A DNA stretch of 64,000 nt from Latilactobacillus sakei subsp. sakei DSM 20017 = JCM 1157 (GCF_002370355.1 NZ_AP017929.1:1302001-1366000); one strand, 5' to 3'. Positions 24,334 to 31,900 are shown, numbered from the stretch's first letter. Numbers and translations are program-made. The notes: generated by a model not told the origin, from the letters alone.

Positions 24334-24384
24334 AAAAAGATGTGCCATTTATTGACATAGGAGCAAATGTCAGGAGCGAGTTGA

Positions 24385-24672
24385 ATGAAACAATTTGAAC
24401 CAGCACGGATTAATGATCAGTATTCTTTAACGTTAAATGAGACTGGGAACGTCATGTTGTCTAAAGTAGGCGTTGGTATTGTGGGACAGATGAGTTATTA
24501 TTACACGCGTAACGATTTACCGTTGTTTATTTGTCGTCACGAACCACGTGCGGATCTAAGAACAATTCATGATGTGATGGTTCAATTGGACGCCCAGCTG
24601 GCAGAAATGGTCGGTTGCGGCTGTTTAATGGTTGGTGGTCAGAACGTGGCACTGCAATGTAGAACGGTCTAA
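24385..24672 (+). CDS. Conserved hypothetical protein
   Basis: I do not recognise this 95-aa protein. It is soluble, with no signal peptide or membrane span. The middle has an MSYYYTRNDLPLFICRHEPRAD stretch and the end a GCGCLMVGGQNV motif with two cysteines. Base composition is like the core genome, unlike the NTPase fragments to the left. ATG 24385 has CAGGAGCG upstream. IS copy 2 ends 19 bases before the start, so its own promoter has most likely been displaced. A strong terminator follows. Confidence 0.7.
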   Translation: MKQFEPARINDQYSLTLNETGNVMLSKVGVGIVGQMSYYYTRNDLPLFICRHEPRADLRTIHDVMVQLDAQLAEMVGCGCLMVGGQNVALQCRTV

Positions 24673-24675
24673 TTA

Positions 24676-24715
24676 AAAGAAGCCACGCTATCTAATGGAT
24701 AGTGTGGCTTCTTTT
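24676..24715. terminator. Bidirectional terminator between convergent genes
   Basis: Long stem AAAAGAAGCCACGCTATC / GGATAGTGTGGCTTCTTTT with a 4-base loop. A and T runs on both sides allow termination in both directions; the genes on either side converge on it. Confidence 0.93.
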
Positions 24716-24727
24716 GTAGAAAGCTAT

Positions 24728-25156
24728 TTATCTTGTCAAATGTAAAATCGGATATGGTTTATCAAAGCCATCTCGCTGACTCCGTGATACAACTGTAAAA
24801 CCGTGCTTTAAGTAGAACGCTTTGGCACGTTGATTTTGTTCGTTTACATCAATTTTATTAATCCGTTGATTATTGATTAGCCAGTCTAAGATTTGATGGC
24901 CATACCCGCCACCAATGTAATGAGGGTCGAGAAATAGCATCTCTAATTCTTGACCGTTGGTACCACTAAAACCAATAGGTTGGTTATCTAGTGACCAGAT
25001 TCTGAGAACCGTTTGATCCAGGAATTGGGGGATTTGTGTTTTATAAAAGGTTACGTCTTCAGGTTGTAAGAAATTATGCGTCGCTAAAACGGACTGTTCC
25101 CAAATATCGAGGACTAGCGCATAGTCTGAGGTGGTTGCTAATTGATTCGATAACAT
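24728..25156 (-). CDS. GNAT-family N-acetyltransferase
   Basis: A 142-aa single-domain acetyltransferase. The acetyl-CoA pyrophosphate-binding loop is seen as GGGYGHQILDWL, after the beta strand LEMLFLDPHYIG; the later part VNEQNQRAKAFYLKHGFTV is typical of motif B of the fold. The substrate is unknown. It is a monocistronic gene convergent with the hypothetical gene at 24385. The ATG at 25156 is the only good start. Confidence 0.88.
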   Translation of the reverse strand: MLSNQLATTSDYALVLDIWEQSVLATHNFLQPEDVTFYKTQIPQFLDQTVLRIWSLDNQPIGFSGTNGQELEMLFLDPHYIGGGYGHQILDWLINNQRINKIDVNEQNQRAKAFYLKHGFTVVSRSQRDGFDKPYPILHLTR

Positions 25157-25504
25157 TTTATGACCTACTTTCAGTTTATTAATAGATTAAATTAAATGGT
25201 TCTCGAAGTCAATTAAGTGATTAATAATGTCCTTTTTAGTCATTTTTAAAGATATGAATGCTGTTTAACCCTTTCGGTTAGGCAGTATTTTTTTATTGGG
25301 GAAATGCGCTGATATATAATGATGAGAGATCGACATCATTTTATGCGGTTTTATTTAATAATATCAACTTTACGAATTGTGATAAAATGATGAAAATTGT
25401 GAACTGAATTTAGATAATTTAAATATTTAGCGTCGATATCCGAACGAATTACGTATATTTGTGATAAAATATTAGCAAATGAACGGTTATTAGGAGGCGG
25501 TCTG
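25157..25504. other. Intergenic region upstream of folB
   Basis: No gene is seen in these 348 bases. It holds a terminator-like hairpin at 25258-25295 (ATGCTGTTTAACC / GGTTAGGCAGTAT, two G-U pairs, then a T run) and two copies of the extended -10 motif TTGTGATAAAAT near 25377 and 25460. The second is about 35 bases before folB and is the likelier promoter. Confidence 0.6.
25258..25295 (+). terminator. Orphan terminator-like hairpin
   Basis: Thirteen-bp stem with a 5-base loop and a T run on the plus strand. No plus-strand gene ends just before it, so it may be an attenuator or a relic. Confidence 0.6.
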
Positions 25505-25855
25505 ATGTATCATATTAAAATTAATAATATGCAGTTTCATTCGCATATTGGTGTTTTTCAAGCTGAGAAGGATCTAGGTCAGCGTATTGAAATTGATTTA
25601 AAGGTGGCAATTATGACGCCTTATCAAGGAGACGAATTAACGGATACGGTCAGTTATGCTGATTTTTATGAAGTGATTGCCCAATTAATCGCCAAATCAC
25701 GCGCTAATTTGGTCGAAACAATCGCTCATGAGATTATCCAGGCAATTCACGCCCTTGATCCTGATCGGATTGGCTTAGTTGCGGTTAAGGTGCGCAAGAT
25801 TGCGGTGCCAATTGAAGGTATTTTTGACCATGTCGAAATCGAGATGGAGGGTTGA
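25505..25855 (+). CDS. folB: Dihydroneopterin aldolase FolB
   Basis: Cleaves 7,8-dihydroneopterin to 6-hydroxymethyl-dihydropterin and glycolaldehyde in folate synthesis. It is 116 aa and has the family pattern: MQFHSHIGVFQAEKDLGQRIEIDL at the start, TVSYADFYEVI in the middle, LVETIAHEI and the terminal VKVRKIAVPIEG with the catalytic Lys. The AGGAGG site before ATG 25505 is strong. It starts an operon of six folate-related genes with overlaps or short gaps. Confidence 0.95.
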   Translation: MYHIKINNMQFHSHIGVFQAEKDLGQRIEIDLKVAIMTPYQGDELTDTVSYADFYEVIAQLIAKSRANLVETIAHEIIQAIHALDPDRIGLVAVKVRKIAVPIEGIFDHVEIEMEG

Positions 25856-25857
25856 GT

Positions 25858-26382
25858 TTGAGCAATCAAGTTTATATTAGTTACGGCAGTAATATGGGTG
25901 ATTTAAAGGCGAATATTAACCAGGCGCTAGCCCTTTTGACAGTCGATTCGAAAATTCAAATTGAACGCCGGTCAGCCTTTTACCAAACCGCGCCGGTGGG
26001 TCCAGTTGAACAGGCCGATTTTATCAACGGCGCTTTAAAAATCAGTACCGATTATACGCCGGATCAGTTGTTGGTTGTCTTACATCAAATTGAGCGGGCG
26101 TGTCGGCGTGAACGAACAATTCACTGGGGACCGCGGACGTTGGACCTAGATATTATTTTCTTTAATGAGCTGGTCTTACAAAGTGATACGTTAGTGATTC
26201 CCCATCCAGAAGCTTTCAAGCGACTATTTGTGCTAGTGCCAATCCTAGAAATCTGTGGGGCCGACTTTTATCAAAAAGCTGCGATTGAAATCCAGATTGA
26301 TGTCTTGAAGCAGGATCAAACCCAGACGATTAAACGATTAGAAGAGGTAAACGATGATAGAACAAGCAAATCAGCAAATTGA
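25858..26382 (+). CDS. folK: 2-amino-4-hydroxy-6-hydroxymethyldihydropteridine pyrophosphokinase FolK
   Basis: Transfers pyrophosphate from ATP to hydroxymethyl-dihydropterin, making the substrate of FolP. Key motifs are SYGSNMGDLKANI at the N-terminus and the signature ERTIHWGPRTLDLDIIFFN. The start is most likely TTG 25858, because GGAGG at 25846-25850 is then seven bases away; TTG 25852 would be too close. It lies two bases behind the folB stop and overlaps folE by 29 bases. Confidence 0.94.
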   Translation: MSNQVYISYGSNMGDLKANINQALALLTVDSKIQIERRSAFYQTAPVGPVEQADFINGALKISTDYTPDQLLVVLHQIERACRRERTIHWGPRTLDLDIIFFNELVLQSDTLVIPHPEAFKRLFVLVPILEICGADFYQKAAIEIQIDVLKQDQTQTIKRLEEVNDDRTSKSAN

Positions 26383-26923
26383 AAAAGATGTGCGTGATAT
26401 TTTAAAGCAAGTTGGCGATGATCCTGAGCGTGCTGGCGTGTTAGAAACCCCACAACGAGTCGCTAAAATGTACGGAGAAGTTTTGGCGTATCAAGGAGAA
26501 ACCATCTTTAAAGACTATAAGTTGTTCGAAACTGAAGAGACCGACGATGATCAGATGGTGATGATGCAGGACATTCCGTTTTATTCAATGTGTGAGCACC
26601 ACATGTTGCCCTTTTTTGGTCAGGTCAGTGTGGCCTATTTGCCAGCCAATGGGCAGATTATCGGCTTGAGTAAAATTCCCCGGTTAGTGGATTTCGTTTC
26701 AAAAAGATTGAGTGTTCAGGAGAATTTAACGCGTGATATCGGACAAATTTTAAATCAAATATTAAAGCCACACGGGGTTGCGGTTCAAGTGACGGCGCGC
26801 CATATGTGTGTTGAGATGCGCGGCATTAAGAAGGCCAATAGTCAGACCCATACGACTTTTTACAGCGGCAATTTTAAAACCGACCGCCAATTACGCAGCG
26901 AATTTCTACAACTATTGAAATAG
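26354..26923 (+). CDS. folE: GTP cyclohydrolase I FolE
   Basis: Converts GTP to 7,8-dihydroneopterin triphosphate, the first step of folate synthesis. It is 189 aa and has the zinc-binding FYSMCEHHMLPFFGQV (Cys and His ligands) and the later HMCVEMRGIKK with the third ligand. YEXSRXPRLVDF-type sequence appears as SKIPRLVDFVSKRLSVQE. It begins inside the folK gene; the ATG at 26354 is preceded by AGAGG. Confidence 0.96.
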   Translation: MIEQANQQIEKDVRDILKQVGDDPERAGVLETPQRVAKMYGEVLAYQGETIFKDYKLFETEETDDDQMVMMQDIPFYSMCEHHMLPFFGQVSVAYLPANGQIIGLSKIPRLVDFVSKRLSVQENLTRDIGQILNQILKPHGVAVQVTARHMCVEMRGIKKANSQTHTTFYSGNFKTDRQLRSEFLQLLK

Positions 26924-26934
26924 GGGATTTTAGT

Positions 26935-28242
26935 ATGCAAGATGAGGAAATGGTCACACAATTACCAGGGATGTTATATGGTGAAGACGAGCGGGTGACG
27001 CTCTTGCGCCAGATTTTAAAAGCGATGGGGCAGCCAGATCATGCTTTTTCGATTATTCATGTGTGCGGAACGAATGGCAAGGGCTCAACGAGTGCGATGA
27101 TTGCGGCAATTCTGCAAGCATCCGGCTACTCCGTGGGGTTATTTACGAGTCCGCACATCATGGCAGTCGAGGAAAGTATTCAGATTAACCGGCAGTTGAT
27201 TTCAAAAGCGCAGTTTGAGCGATTATTGGCGACGGTCCAAACCGTTTTAAAAAAACTTGGCTTTGATCCGACGACGGACTTATCGTACTTTGAAACATTA
27301 GTATTGGTGGCGTTGGTCTATTTTAAGCAGCAACAAGTCGATTATGTCCTGTGGGAATGTGGCTTGGGTGGCGAGTTAGATGCAACCAATGCGGTTGATC
27401 GATTGGCCTACACGCTATTTACGAAGATCAGTCTCGATCATATGGCGCTATTGGGCGATACGATTGAAGCAATCGCTACGACTAAATCCAAAATTATCCG
27501 GCCACAGACACCGGTTATTGTGGCTCCCGAACAAACGAAAACGGCTTTGCACGTTTTAGAGGCTGAAGCTAAGCGGCAATCAGCACTGCTTCAGATTGCC
27601 CCTCGTGATTGGTTCGTGACAAGTCATCCAACCAGTGCTGGCCAAGAAGTGACGGTTAAATTACCAGAGCGTGAACCATTAACGGTTTCTTTGGCATTGG
27701 CGGGGACCTATCAATTAGAGAACCTGCTAACGGTATTGACGTGGTATCGGCAGTTTTGTCGTGATCAAGGGCACGCGGTAGACGAAATCGTCTTACAACG
27801 TGCTTTGGGGCAGGTCCGCTTACCAGGCCGCTTTGAGCGCCTGGCAACGGAACCGCTAGTCGTGATTGATGGTGCCCATAATCCGGATGGCATTCGGCAG
27901 TTTGTCCGGAGTGTCCAAGAACGCTATGGTGGTTACGATTTAACGATTGTAACTGGCTTTTTAAAAGATAAGGCGGTTGCTGAATGCTTGCAGCTTTTAA
28001 CGCAACTACCAGCGCGGTTTATTTTAACGACCCCCATCAATCAAGATGACCGACAATTACCAGTTGCTGAATTAGGGGCGCTATACACGCAGATAACAGG
28101 CCAAACAGCACCTGAATATCCAGCAATTGAAGCGGCTTTAAAGGCGGCTAGTCAACCTGCAACGGGGAATAAACCGCAAGTCATCTTAGTTGTAGGGTCA
28201 TTTTATTTATTAAAGACAGTTCGGCAACACTTTTTGAGCTAG
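26935..28242 (+). CDS. folC: Dihydrofolate/folylpolyglutamate synthase FolC
   Basis: ATP-dependent ligase of the Mur ligase fold. It adds glutamate to dihydropteroate or folate. The P-loop is CGTNGKGSTSAMI near residue 44, followed by GLFTSPHI, ECGLGGELDATN and the C-terminal VIDGAHNPDG. It is 435 aa, as usual. It sits between folE and folP, which suggests it also serves as the dihydrofolate synthase of this pathway. Confidence 0.94.
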   Translation: MQDEEMVTQLPGMLYGEDERVTLLRQILKAMGQPDHAFSIIHVCGTNGKGSTSAMIAAILQASGYSVGLFTSPHIMAVEESIQINRQLISKAQFERLLATVQTVLKKLGFDPTTDLSYFETLVLVALVYFKQQQVDYVLWECGLGGELDATNAVDRLAYTLFTKISLDHMALLGDTIEAIATTKSKIIRPQTPVIVAPEQTKTALHVLEAEAKRQSALLQIAPRDWFVTSHPTSAGQEVTVKLPEREPLTVSLALAGTYQLENLLTVLTWYRQFCRDQGHAVDEIVLQRALGQVRLPGRFERLATEPLVVIDGAHNPDGIRQFVRSVQERYGGYDLTIVTGFLKDKAVAECLQLLTQLPARFILTTPINQDDRQLPVAELGALYTQITGQTAPEYPAIEAALKAASQPATGNKPQVILVVGSFYLLKTVRQHFLS

Positions 28243-28252
28243 GGAGGATCAT

Positions 28253-29338
28253 ATGCAAATTAGCGAAGCACAACCCAGTCAATTGAACGCCATCCTTTTG
28301 AAATTTAGTGGGGATGCAGTTGAAATCGAAAAATTACAGCGACTTTGTTTAGCCAATCATTGTTTAATTCAACAATTGGACCAACAATGGCTTGGTCAGT
28401 TTAGTCTTTTTCAACTAGCGGCGTTACAGCAAAATTGGTCGCAATATTTTGGTCAGCCAAATGCGCAGTTAACACAAATTTGGCACGCCAAGCAAATTTT
28501 ATGGACCGGCCCTGGTTTCAAGTTCGATTTAACGGTTGATCCGATTGTCTACGCGATTATTAACTGTACACCAGATTCTTTTTATGATGGTCAACCGAGT
28601 CAAGCGCTGGGTCAGATTATGACGAAAATCGAAGCTGATTTGGCCAATGGTGCAGTGGTGATTGAAGTCGGTGGCAAATCGACGCGCCCAGGTTATCAAG
28701 AAATTACGCCTGATGAAGAATGGCAACGGATTGCACCCGTGATTGCGGCAGTGCAACAGGAATGGCCCAGCGCGGTGTTGGCAGTTGATACCAATAATGC
28801 GGATGTTATGCAACGGGCAGTCGCAAGCGGCGTGCCAATTCTGAATGATATCGATGGTTTCGATAACGCGGCTAAGCTCGAGGTCGTCGCCAACCATCGA
28901 CCCGCAGTGGTCACGATGTATAATGGCCGCCATTATCAAAATGACGTTTTTGAAACGCTCGATCAATTTTACCAAGAGACGTTAGCAAGTTTGGAAGCGG
29001 CCGGTTTAACGCGCCAACAAATCGCTTTGGATCCTGGGGTTGGTTTTTCACACGCTAAAAATACAGCGTCTCTGGATCTGTTTAAACTCAATAGCGTTCA
29101 ACCAACAATGAAGTATCGTGCGCCAATTATGGCGGGGATTTCTCGGAAAAGCTTTATGGAAAGCAAATTTGATTATCCGATGGCAGAACGCTTAACCTCA
29201 ACGCTGTTATTGGAACAATTGATGGTTGAGCAGGGGGCCCGTATTCTGCGCGTGCACGATGTTTTGGCAACGCATAAAATGATCAATTTATTCAAAGGTT
29301 ATCAGCAAGCAGATCTATTAATGGCGGTCCGCTCATGA
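28253..29338 (+). CDS. folP: Dihydropteroate synthase FolP (with N-terminal extension)
   Basis: Joins hydroxymethyl-dihydropterin pyrophosphate to p-aminobenzoate. At 361 aa it is longer than the usual 270-280; residues 1-95 are an extra N-terminal part. The TIM-barrel part keeps NCTPDSF, STRPG, VDTNN, LNDIDGF, LDPGVGF, SRKSF and RVHDV. In the pterin-binding motif the family's 'DIGGEST' reads EVGGKST, so a conserved Asp is Glu here. The protein still looks functional. Sulfonamides compete at this site (family knowledge). It overlaps the nudix gene by four bases. Confidence 0.92.
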   Translation: MQISEAQPSQLNAILLKFSGDAVEIEKLQRLCLANHCLIQQLDQQWLGQFSLFQLAALQQNWSQYFGQPNAQLTQIWHAKQILWTGPGFKFDLTVDPIVYAIINCTPDSFYDGQPSQALGQIMTKIEADLANGAVVIEVGGKSTRPGYQEITPDEEWQRIAPVIAAVQQEWPSAVLAVDTNNADVMQRAVASGVPILNDIDGFDNAAKLEVVANHRPAVVTMYNGRHYQNDVFETLDQFYQETLASLEAAGLTRQQIALDPGVGFSHAKNTASLDLFKLNSVQPTMKYRAPIMAGISRKSFMESKFDYPMAERLTSTLLLEQLMVEQGARILRVHDVLATHKMINLFKGYQQADLLMAVRS

Positions 29339-29832
29339 ACGATTTGTTAACGCAAATTCAGCGGCTAGCTGAGCAATCAGCAGCGTTTAATGACCGACAA
29401 AAATATCAGATGATTAGTGAATTGATGGCCCAACAAAAACGGCCCCTTTATCGGGCGGTCAACGATCAATATCATTTATCCGCTAGTGCCCTCGTATTTA
29501 AAAATAATCAGCTATTGATGGTTCGGCATCCATACCTGCATCAATGGTTGTTACCGGCGGGCCATGTTGAACCGTCTGAAATGCCAGTTCAAACGGCACT
29601 ACGCGAGTTATTGGAGGAAACTGGGCTAGTCGGGGAGCAAGCACAATTGGTGGATGCCAATTTGATCAAGATCCCGGACAATCCATTGAAAAAGCAAGCA
29701 GCCCATATGCACATTGATTGCCGTTACTTAATCACTGCAAAAGAGCAGGTAAGCGCACCAGCCGAGCTACCCAATCATTGGTTTTCACAAGATAAAGCAC
29801 CGGCGGAATTCCAACCCTATTTTAAACTTTAA
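29335..29832 (+). CDS. Nudix hydrolase, probable dihydroneopterin triphosphate pyrophosphatase
   Basis: A 165-aa nudix protein. The nudix box is complete: GHVEPSE, then seven residues, then RELLEETGL. Start ATGA overlaps folP, so it is in the folate operon. In L. lactis a nudix enzyme in the folate cluster (YlgG/FolQ) removes pyrophosphate from dihydroneopterin triphosphate, the one step between FolE and FolB that has no other candidate here. I infer the same role from position; the sequence alone shows only the fold. Confidence 0.8.
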   Translation: MNDLLTQIQRLAEQSAAFNDRQKYQMISELMAQQKRPLYRAVNDQYHLSASALVFKNNQLLMVRHPYLHQWLLPAGHVEPSEMPVQTALRELLEETGLVGEQAQLVDANLIKIPDNPLKKQAAHMHIDCRYLITAKEQVSAPAELPNHWFSQDKAPAEFQPYFKL

Positions 29833-29907
29833 TAAGGTGAGGGCTTATCTTTACCGATAAGCCAGATATTTTTTAAAAATTAAAGGAATTATTACTAGGA
29901 GAAACAA

Positions 29908-29946
29908 ATGGCGATTACAATTAGACATGAAGAAGAAAAAGATTAA
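29908..29946 (+). pseudogene. Short reading frame, possible remnant of a GNAT gene start
   Basis: Twelve codons, MAITIRHEEEKD, behind TAGGAGAAAC, so it has a proper ribosome binding site. The sequence looks like the first residues of many GNAT proteins ('IRxExExD'). The next gene at 29962 is also a GNAT protein, so this could be the leftover start of a neighbour lost by deletion, or a short leader peptide. Confidence 0.35.
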
Positions 29947-29961
29947 AGAGGGGCTGAATAA

Positions 29962-30411
29962 TTGGAGATTAGACGCTATCAGCAGGCGGATTGTCAAGCA
30001 GTGGCAGAACTGTTTTATAAGACAGTGCATACAGTGAATGCTGGCGATTATACGAAAGCGCAGTTGGCTGTATGGGCCACTGGTGAGCCTGATTTAAAGC
30101 AGTGGGATCAATCGCTGCAATCACATTTCAGTGTTGTCGCACTTGAAAATGATAACCTGATTGGTTTTGGAGATATTGATCAAGCTGGCTATCTCGATCG
30201 GTTATTTGTCCATGCCGATTATCAAAGAAGAGGCGTTGCGACTGCTATCTGTCATCAGCTCGAGCAAGCTGTTGCATGCCGAGTTGTCACACATGCTTCG
30301 ATTACGGCCAGACCGTTCTTTGAAAGTCGGGGCTATCAAGTGATTCGAGAACAACAAGTAGCACGGCAAGGTGTTTTATTGACCAACTTCGTTATGGAGA
30401 AAAATAGGTAA
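29962..30411 (+). CDS. GNAT-family N-acetyltransferase
   Basis: A 149-aa single-domain acetyltransferase. The acetyl-CoA loop is QRRGVATAICHQLE after the strand LDRLFVHADY, and the C-terminal part has ARPFFESRGYQVI. Start is TTG 29962 (MEIRRYQQADCQAV), with an AGAGGGGC site at 29946-29953. The substrate is unknown. It stands between the folate operon and the TPP-controlled genes. Confidence 0.88.
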   Translation: MEIRRYQQADCQAVAELFYKTVHTVNAGDYTKAQLAVWATGEPDLKQWDQSLQSHFSVVALENDNLIGFGDIDQAGYLDRLFVHADYQRRGVATAICHQLEQAVACRVVTHASITARPFFESRGYQVIREQQVARQGVLLTNFVMEKNR

Positions 30412-30444
30412 TCAATAGTTTTTAGTTTTCTATGATAATTCTAA

Positions 30445-30473
30445 TGAACAACCGCTTACATCCATGCTATAAT
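30445..30473 (+). promoter_or_regulatory. Promoter of the TPP-riboswitch transcript
   Basis: TGAACA at 30445-30450, 17-bp spacer, TATAAT at 30468-30473 with an upstream TG (extended -10), directly before the riboswitch. Confidence 0.75.
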
Positions 30474-30490
30474 AAAGCCACAATTGAATA

Positions 30491-30569
30491 ACGCATCTGG
30501 GGTGCCTAAGAGCTGAGATTATACCCATTGAACCTGATATAGTTAGTACTAGCGCAGGGAAATGTCGTG
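30491..30569 (+). ncRNA. TPP riboswitch (THI element)
   Basis: All conserved parts of the TPP aptamer occur in order: GGGGTGCC, AGCTGAGATTATACCC, GAACCTGATATAGTTAGTACTAGCG and AGGGAAATG. P1 pairs ACGCAT with ATGTCGT. A terminator follows 21 bases later, so the switch likely works on transcription: TPP bound means stop. It controls tenA and thiW. Confidence 0.97.
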
Positions 30570-30590
30570 TCGTTTGTTTATTAAACGTGC

Positions 30591-30621
30591 TACCCGTCAA
30601 TTCTTAATTGGCGGGTATTTT
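30591..30621 (+). terminator. Riboswitch expression-platform terminator
   Basis: TACCCGTCAATT / AATTGGCGGGTA stem (one G-U), 3-base loop, then TTTTG. It lies 48 bases upstream of tenA. Confidence 0.85.
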
Positions 30622-30668
30622 GAGTGCTTGTAAAGCGGCCCCAGAGGTGAATTAATAGGAGGGGCAAC

Positions 30669-31355
30669 ATGTCATTTACAAGTATTGTTCAAGAGAAAGT
30701 CGCACCATATTGGGAAGGTAGTTTACGTCATCCGTTTATCGTTCAACTGCAAGCGGGGACGTTGCCAGAAGAAATATTCCGGTATTATTTGATTCAAGAT
30801 CATTATTATCTTCGTTATTTCAGAAAATTACATCAAATCGTCTCCGATCGATGTCAAGATCAAGAATTAAAAGCGTTGATGACACTAAGTGCAACTGGTT
30901 TGAAAGATGGTGAAATGATCGTTCGGGAACAATTTTTTGAAGCCTTAAAAATAACGGCTGATGAGGTTCAAGAAACACCCGTTGCGCCGACAACTGATCA
31001 CTATATTGCTCATATGTATCGACAATTATTTGCGGATAATCCCGCAATCGCGGCGGCTGGCCTATACCCTTGTGCTTGGTTATACAGTGATATCGGAATG
31101 GCTTTAAGTCAACAGCCAGCTTCACCCAATCCATACTATCAACGCTGGATTGAAACCTATACGAAGGCTGAACTGCAGGATGAAATTCAAATGACGGGTA
31201 TTGTTTTAAATCGCTTGTATGCATCGAGTTCAGCTGATGATCAGGTTAAAATGGTGCAGGCGTTTGTTCGTAGCAGCCAATTGGAATACCACTTCTGGGA
31301 GATGGCTTATCGCAAGGAACAATGGTTGCGTGGGGACGAATACGATGAACAATAG
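30669..31355 (+). CDS. tenA: TenA family thiaminase II / aminopyrimidine aminohydrolase
   Basis: Salvages thiamine pyrimidine by hydrolysing amino-HMP from degraded thiamine. It is 228 aa, all helical. Conserved sites are RYYLIQDHYYL (Asp near residue 44), the catalytic Cys in LYPCAWLYSDIG near residue 136 and the late Glu in SSQLEYHFWEMAY. It is under the TPP riboswitch and followed by thiW. No thi biosynthesis genes are near, so the operon looks like import and salvage. The ATG at 30669 follows AGGAGGGGC. Confidence 0.95.
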   Translation: MSFTSIVQEKVAPYWEGSLRHPFIVQLQAGTLPEEIFRYYLIQDHYYLRYFRKLHQIVSDRCQDQELKALMTLSATGLKDGEMIVREQFFEALKITADEVQETPVAPTTDHYIAHMYRQLFADNPAIAAAGLYPCAWLYSDIGMALSQQPASPNPYYQRWIETYTKAELQDEIQMTGIVLNRLYASSSADDQVKMVQAFVRSSQLEYHFWEMAYRKEQWLRGDEYDEQ

Positions 31356-31851
31356 CCGAACGAAGCGATTAACCATCCTTGCGATGATGATTGCACTAGA
31401 TGTCATCTTGTCGCCATTATTTCGTATTGAGGGGATGGCGCCGATGTCGAGTGTTCTGAACGTTACTGCGGCGGTGTTAATGGGCCCGGTTTATGCAATC
31501 GTAATGGCGTTGGTGACTGCTATTTTAAGAATGATGTTACTGGGGATTCCGCCTTTAGCCTTAACGGGGGCTCTTTTTGGTGCTTTATTAGCTGGTCTTG
31601 GTTATCGGTATGGTGGTCATATTGGTTGGGCAATTGCGGGTGAAATTCTAGGAACGGGTTTAATTGGCTCATTACTTTCTTATCCAATCATGATTTGGTT
31701 TACGGGTAGTGCTAACGGTTTATTTTGGTTCGTTTACACACCACGCTTTTTTGGCGGTGCCATTTCGGGCAGCCTAATCGCTTGGTTATTCTTGTTTAAA
31801 TTAAAGGAAACAACGATTTTTAAACGAGTTCAAGCTGATTTTTACAAATAA
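31345..31851 (+). CDS. thiW: Thiamine-related ECF transporter substrate-binding component ThiW
   Basis: A 168-aa membrane protein with about six transmembrane segments, of the S-component type that captures a thiamine precursor for an energy-coupling-factor transporter. The family part SPLFRIEGMAPMSSVLNVTAAV is near the start. ATG 31345 overlaps the end of tenA by 11 bases; a much longer reading frame upstream lies wholly within tenA and is not used. The partner A and T proteins are not in the window. Confidence 0.88.
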   Translation: MNNSRTKRLTILAMMIALDVILSPLFRIEGMAPMSSVLNVTAAVLMGPVYAIVMALVTAILRMMLLGIPPLALTGALFGALLAGLGYRYGGHIGWAIAGEILGTGLIGSLLSYPIMIWFTGSANGLFWFVYTPRFFGGAISGSLIAWLFLFKLKETTIFKRVQADFYK

Positions 31852-31852
31852 T

Positions 31853-31887
31853 AAAAAAGAGCAACGCTAAATGCGTTGCTCTTTTTT
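31853..31887. terminator. Bidirectional terminator between thiW and dagK
   Basis: Stem AAAAAAGAGCAACGC / GCGTTGCTCTTTTTT with a 5-base loop between convergent genes; runs of A and T on both sides. Confidence 0.95.
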
Positions 31888-31900
31888 AGATTGTAGCGGT

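Larger units (their letters stand above)
23186..24365 (+). mobile_element. IS3-family insertion sequence, copy 2 (1,180 bp)
   Basis: Same element as copy 1 but inverted. Ends TGCTCCTA...TAGGAGCA are flanked by AAT at 23183-23185 and 24366-24368. Because AAT is the reverse complement of ATT, the flanks agree both before and after an inversion. Its right end is 19 bases upstream of the start of the gene at 24385. Confidence 0.95.

Noticed and set aside
18018-24365. Composite transposon carrying the NTPase gene as cargo
   Set aside because: The NTPase N-terminus lies outside the IS pair and the rebuilt gene crosses the IS site, so the segment was not brought in between the two IS copies.
31219-31344. 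Upstream extension of thiW
   Set aside because: It lies inside tenA in another frame; the thiW homology starts at ATG 31345.
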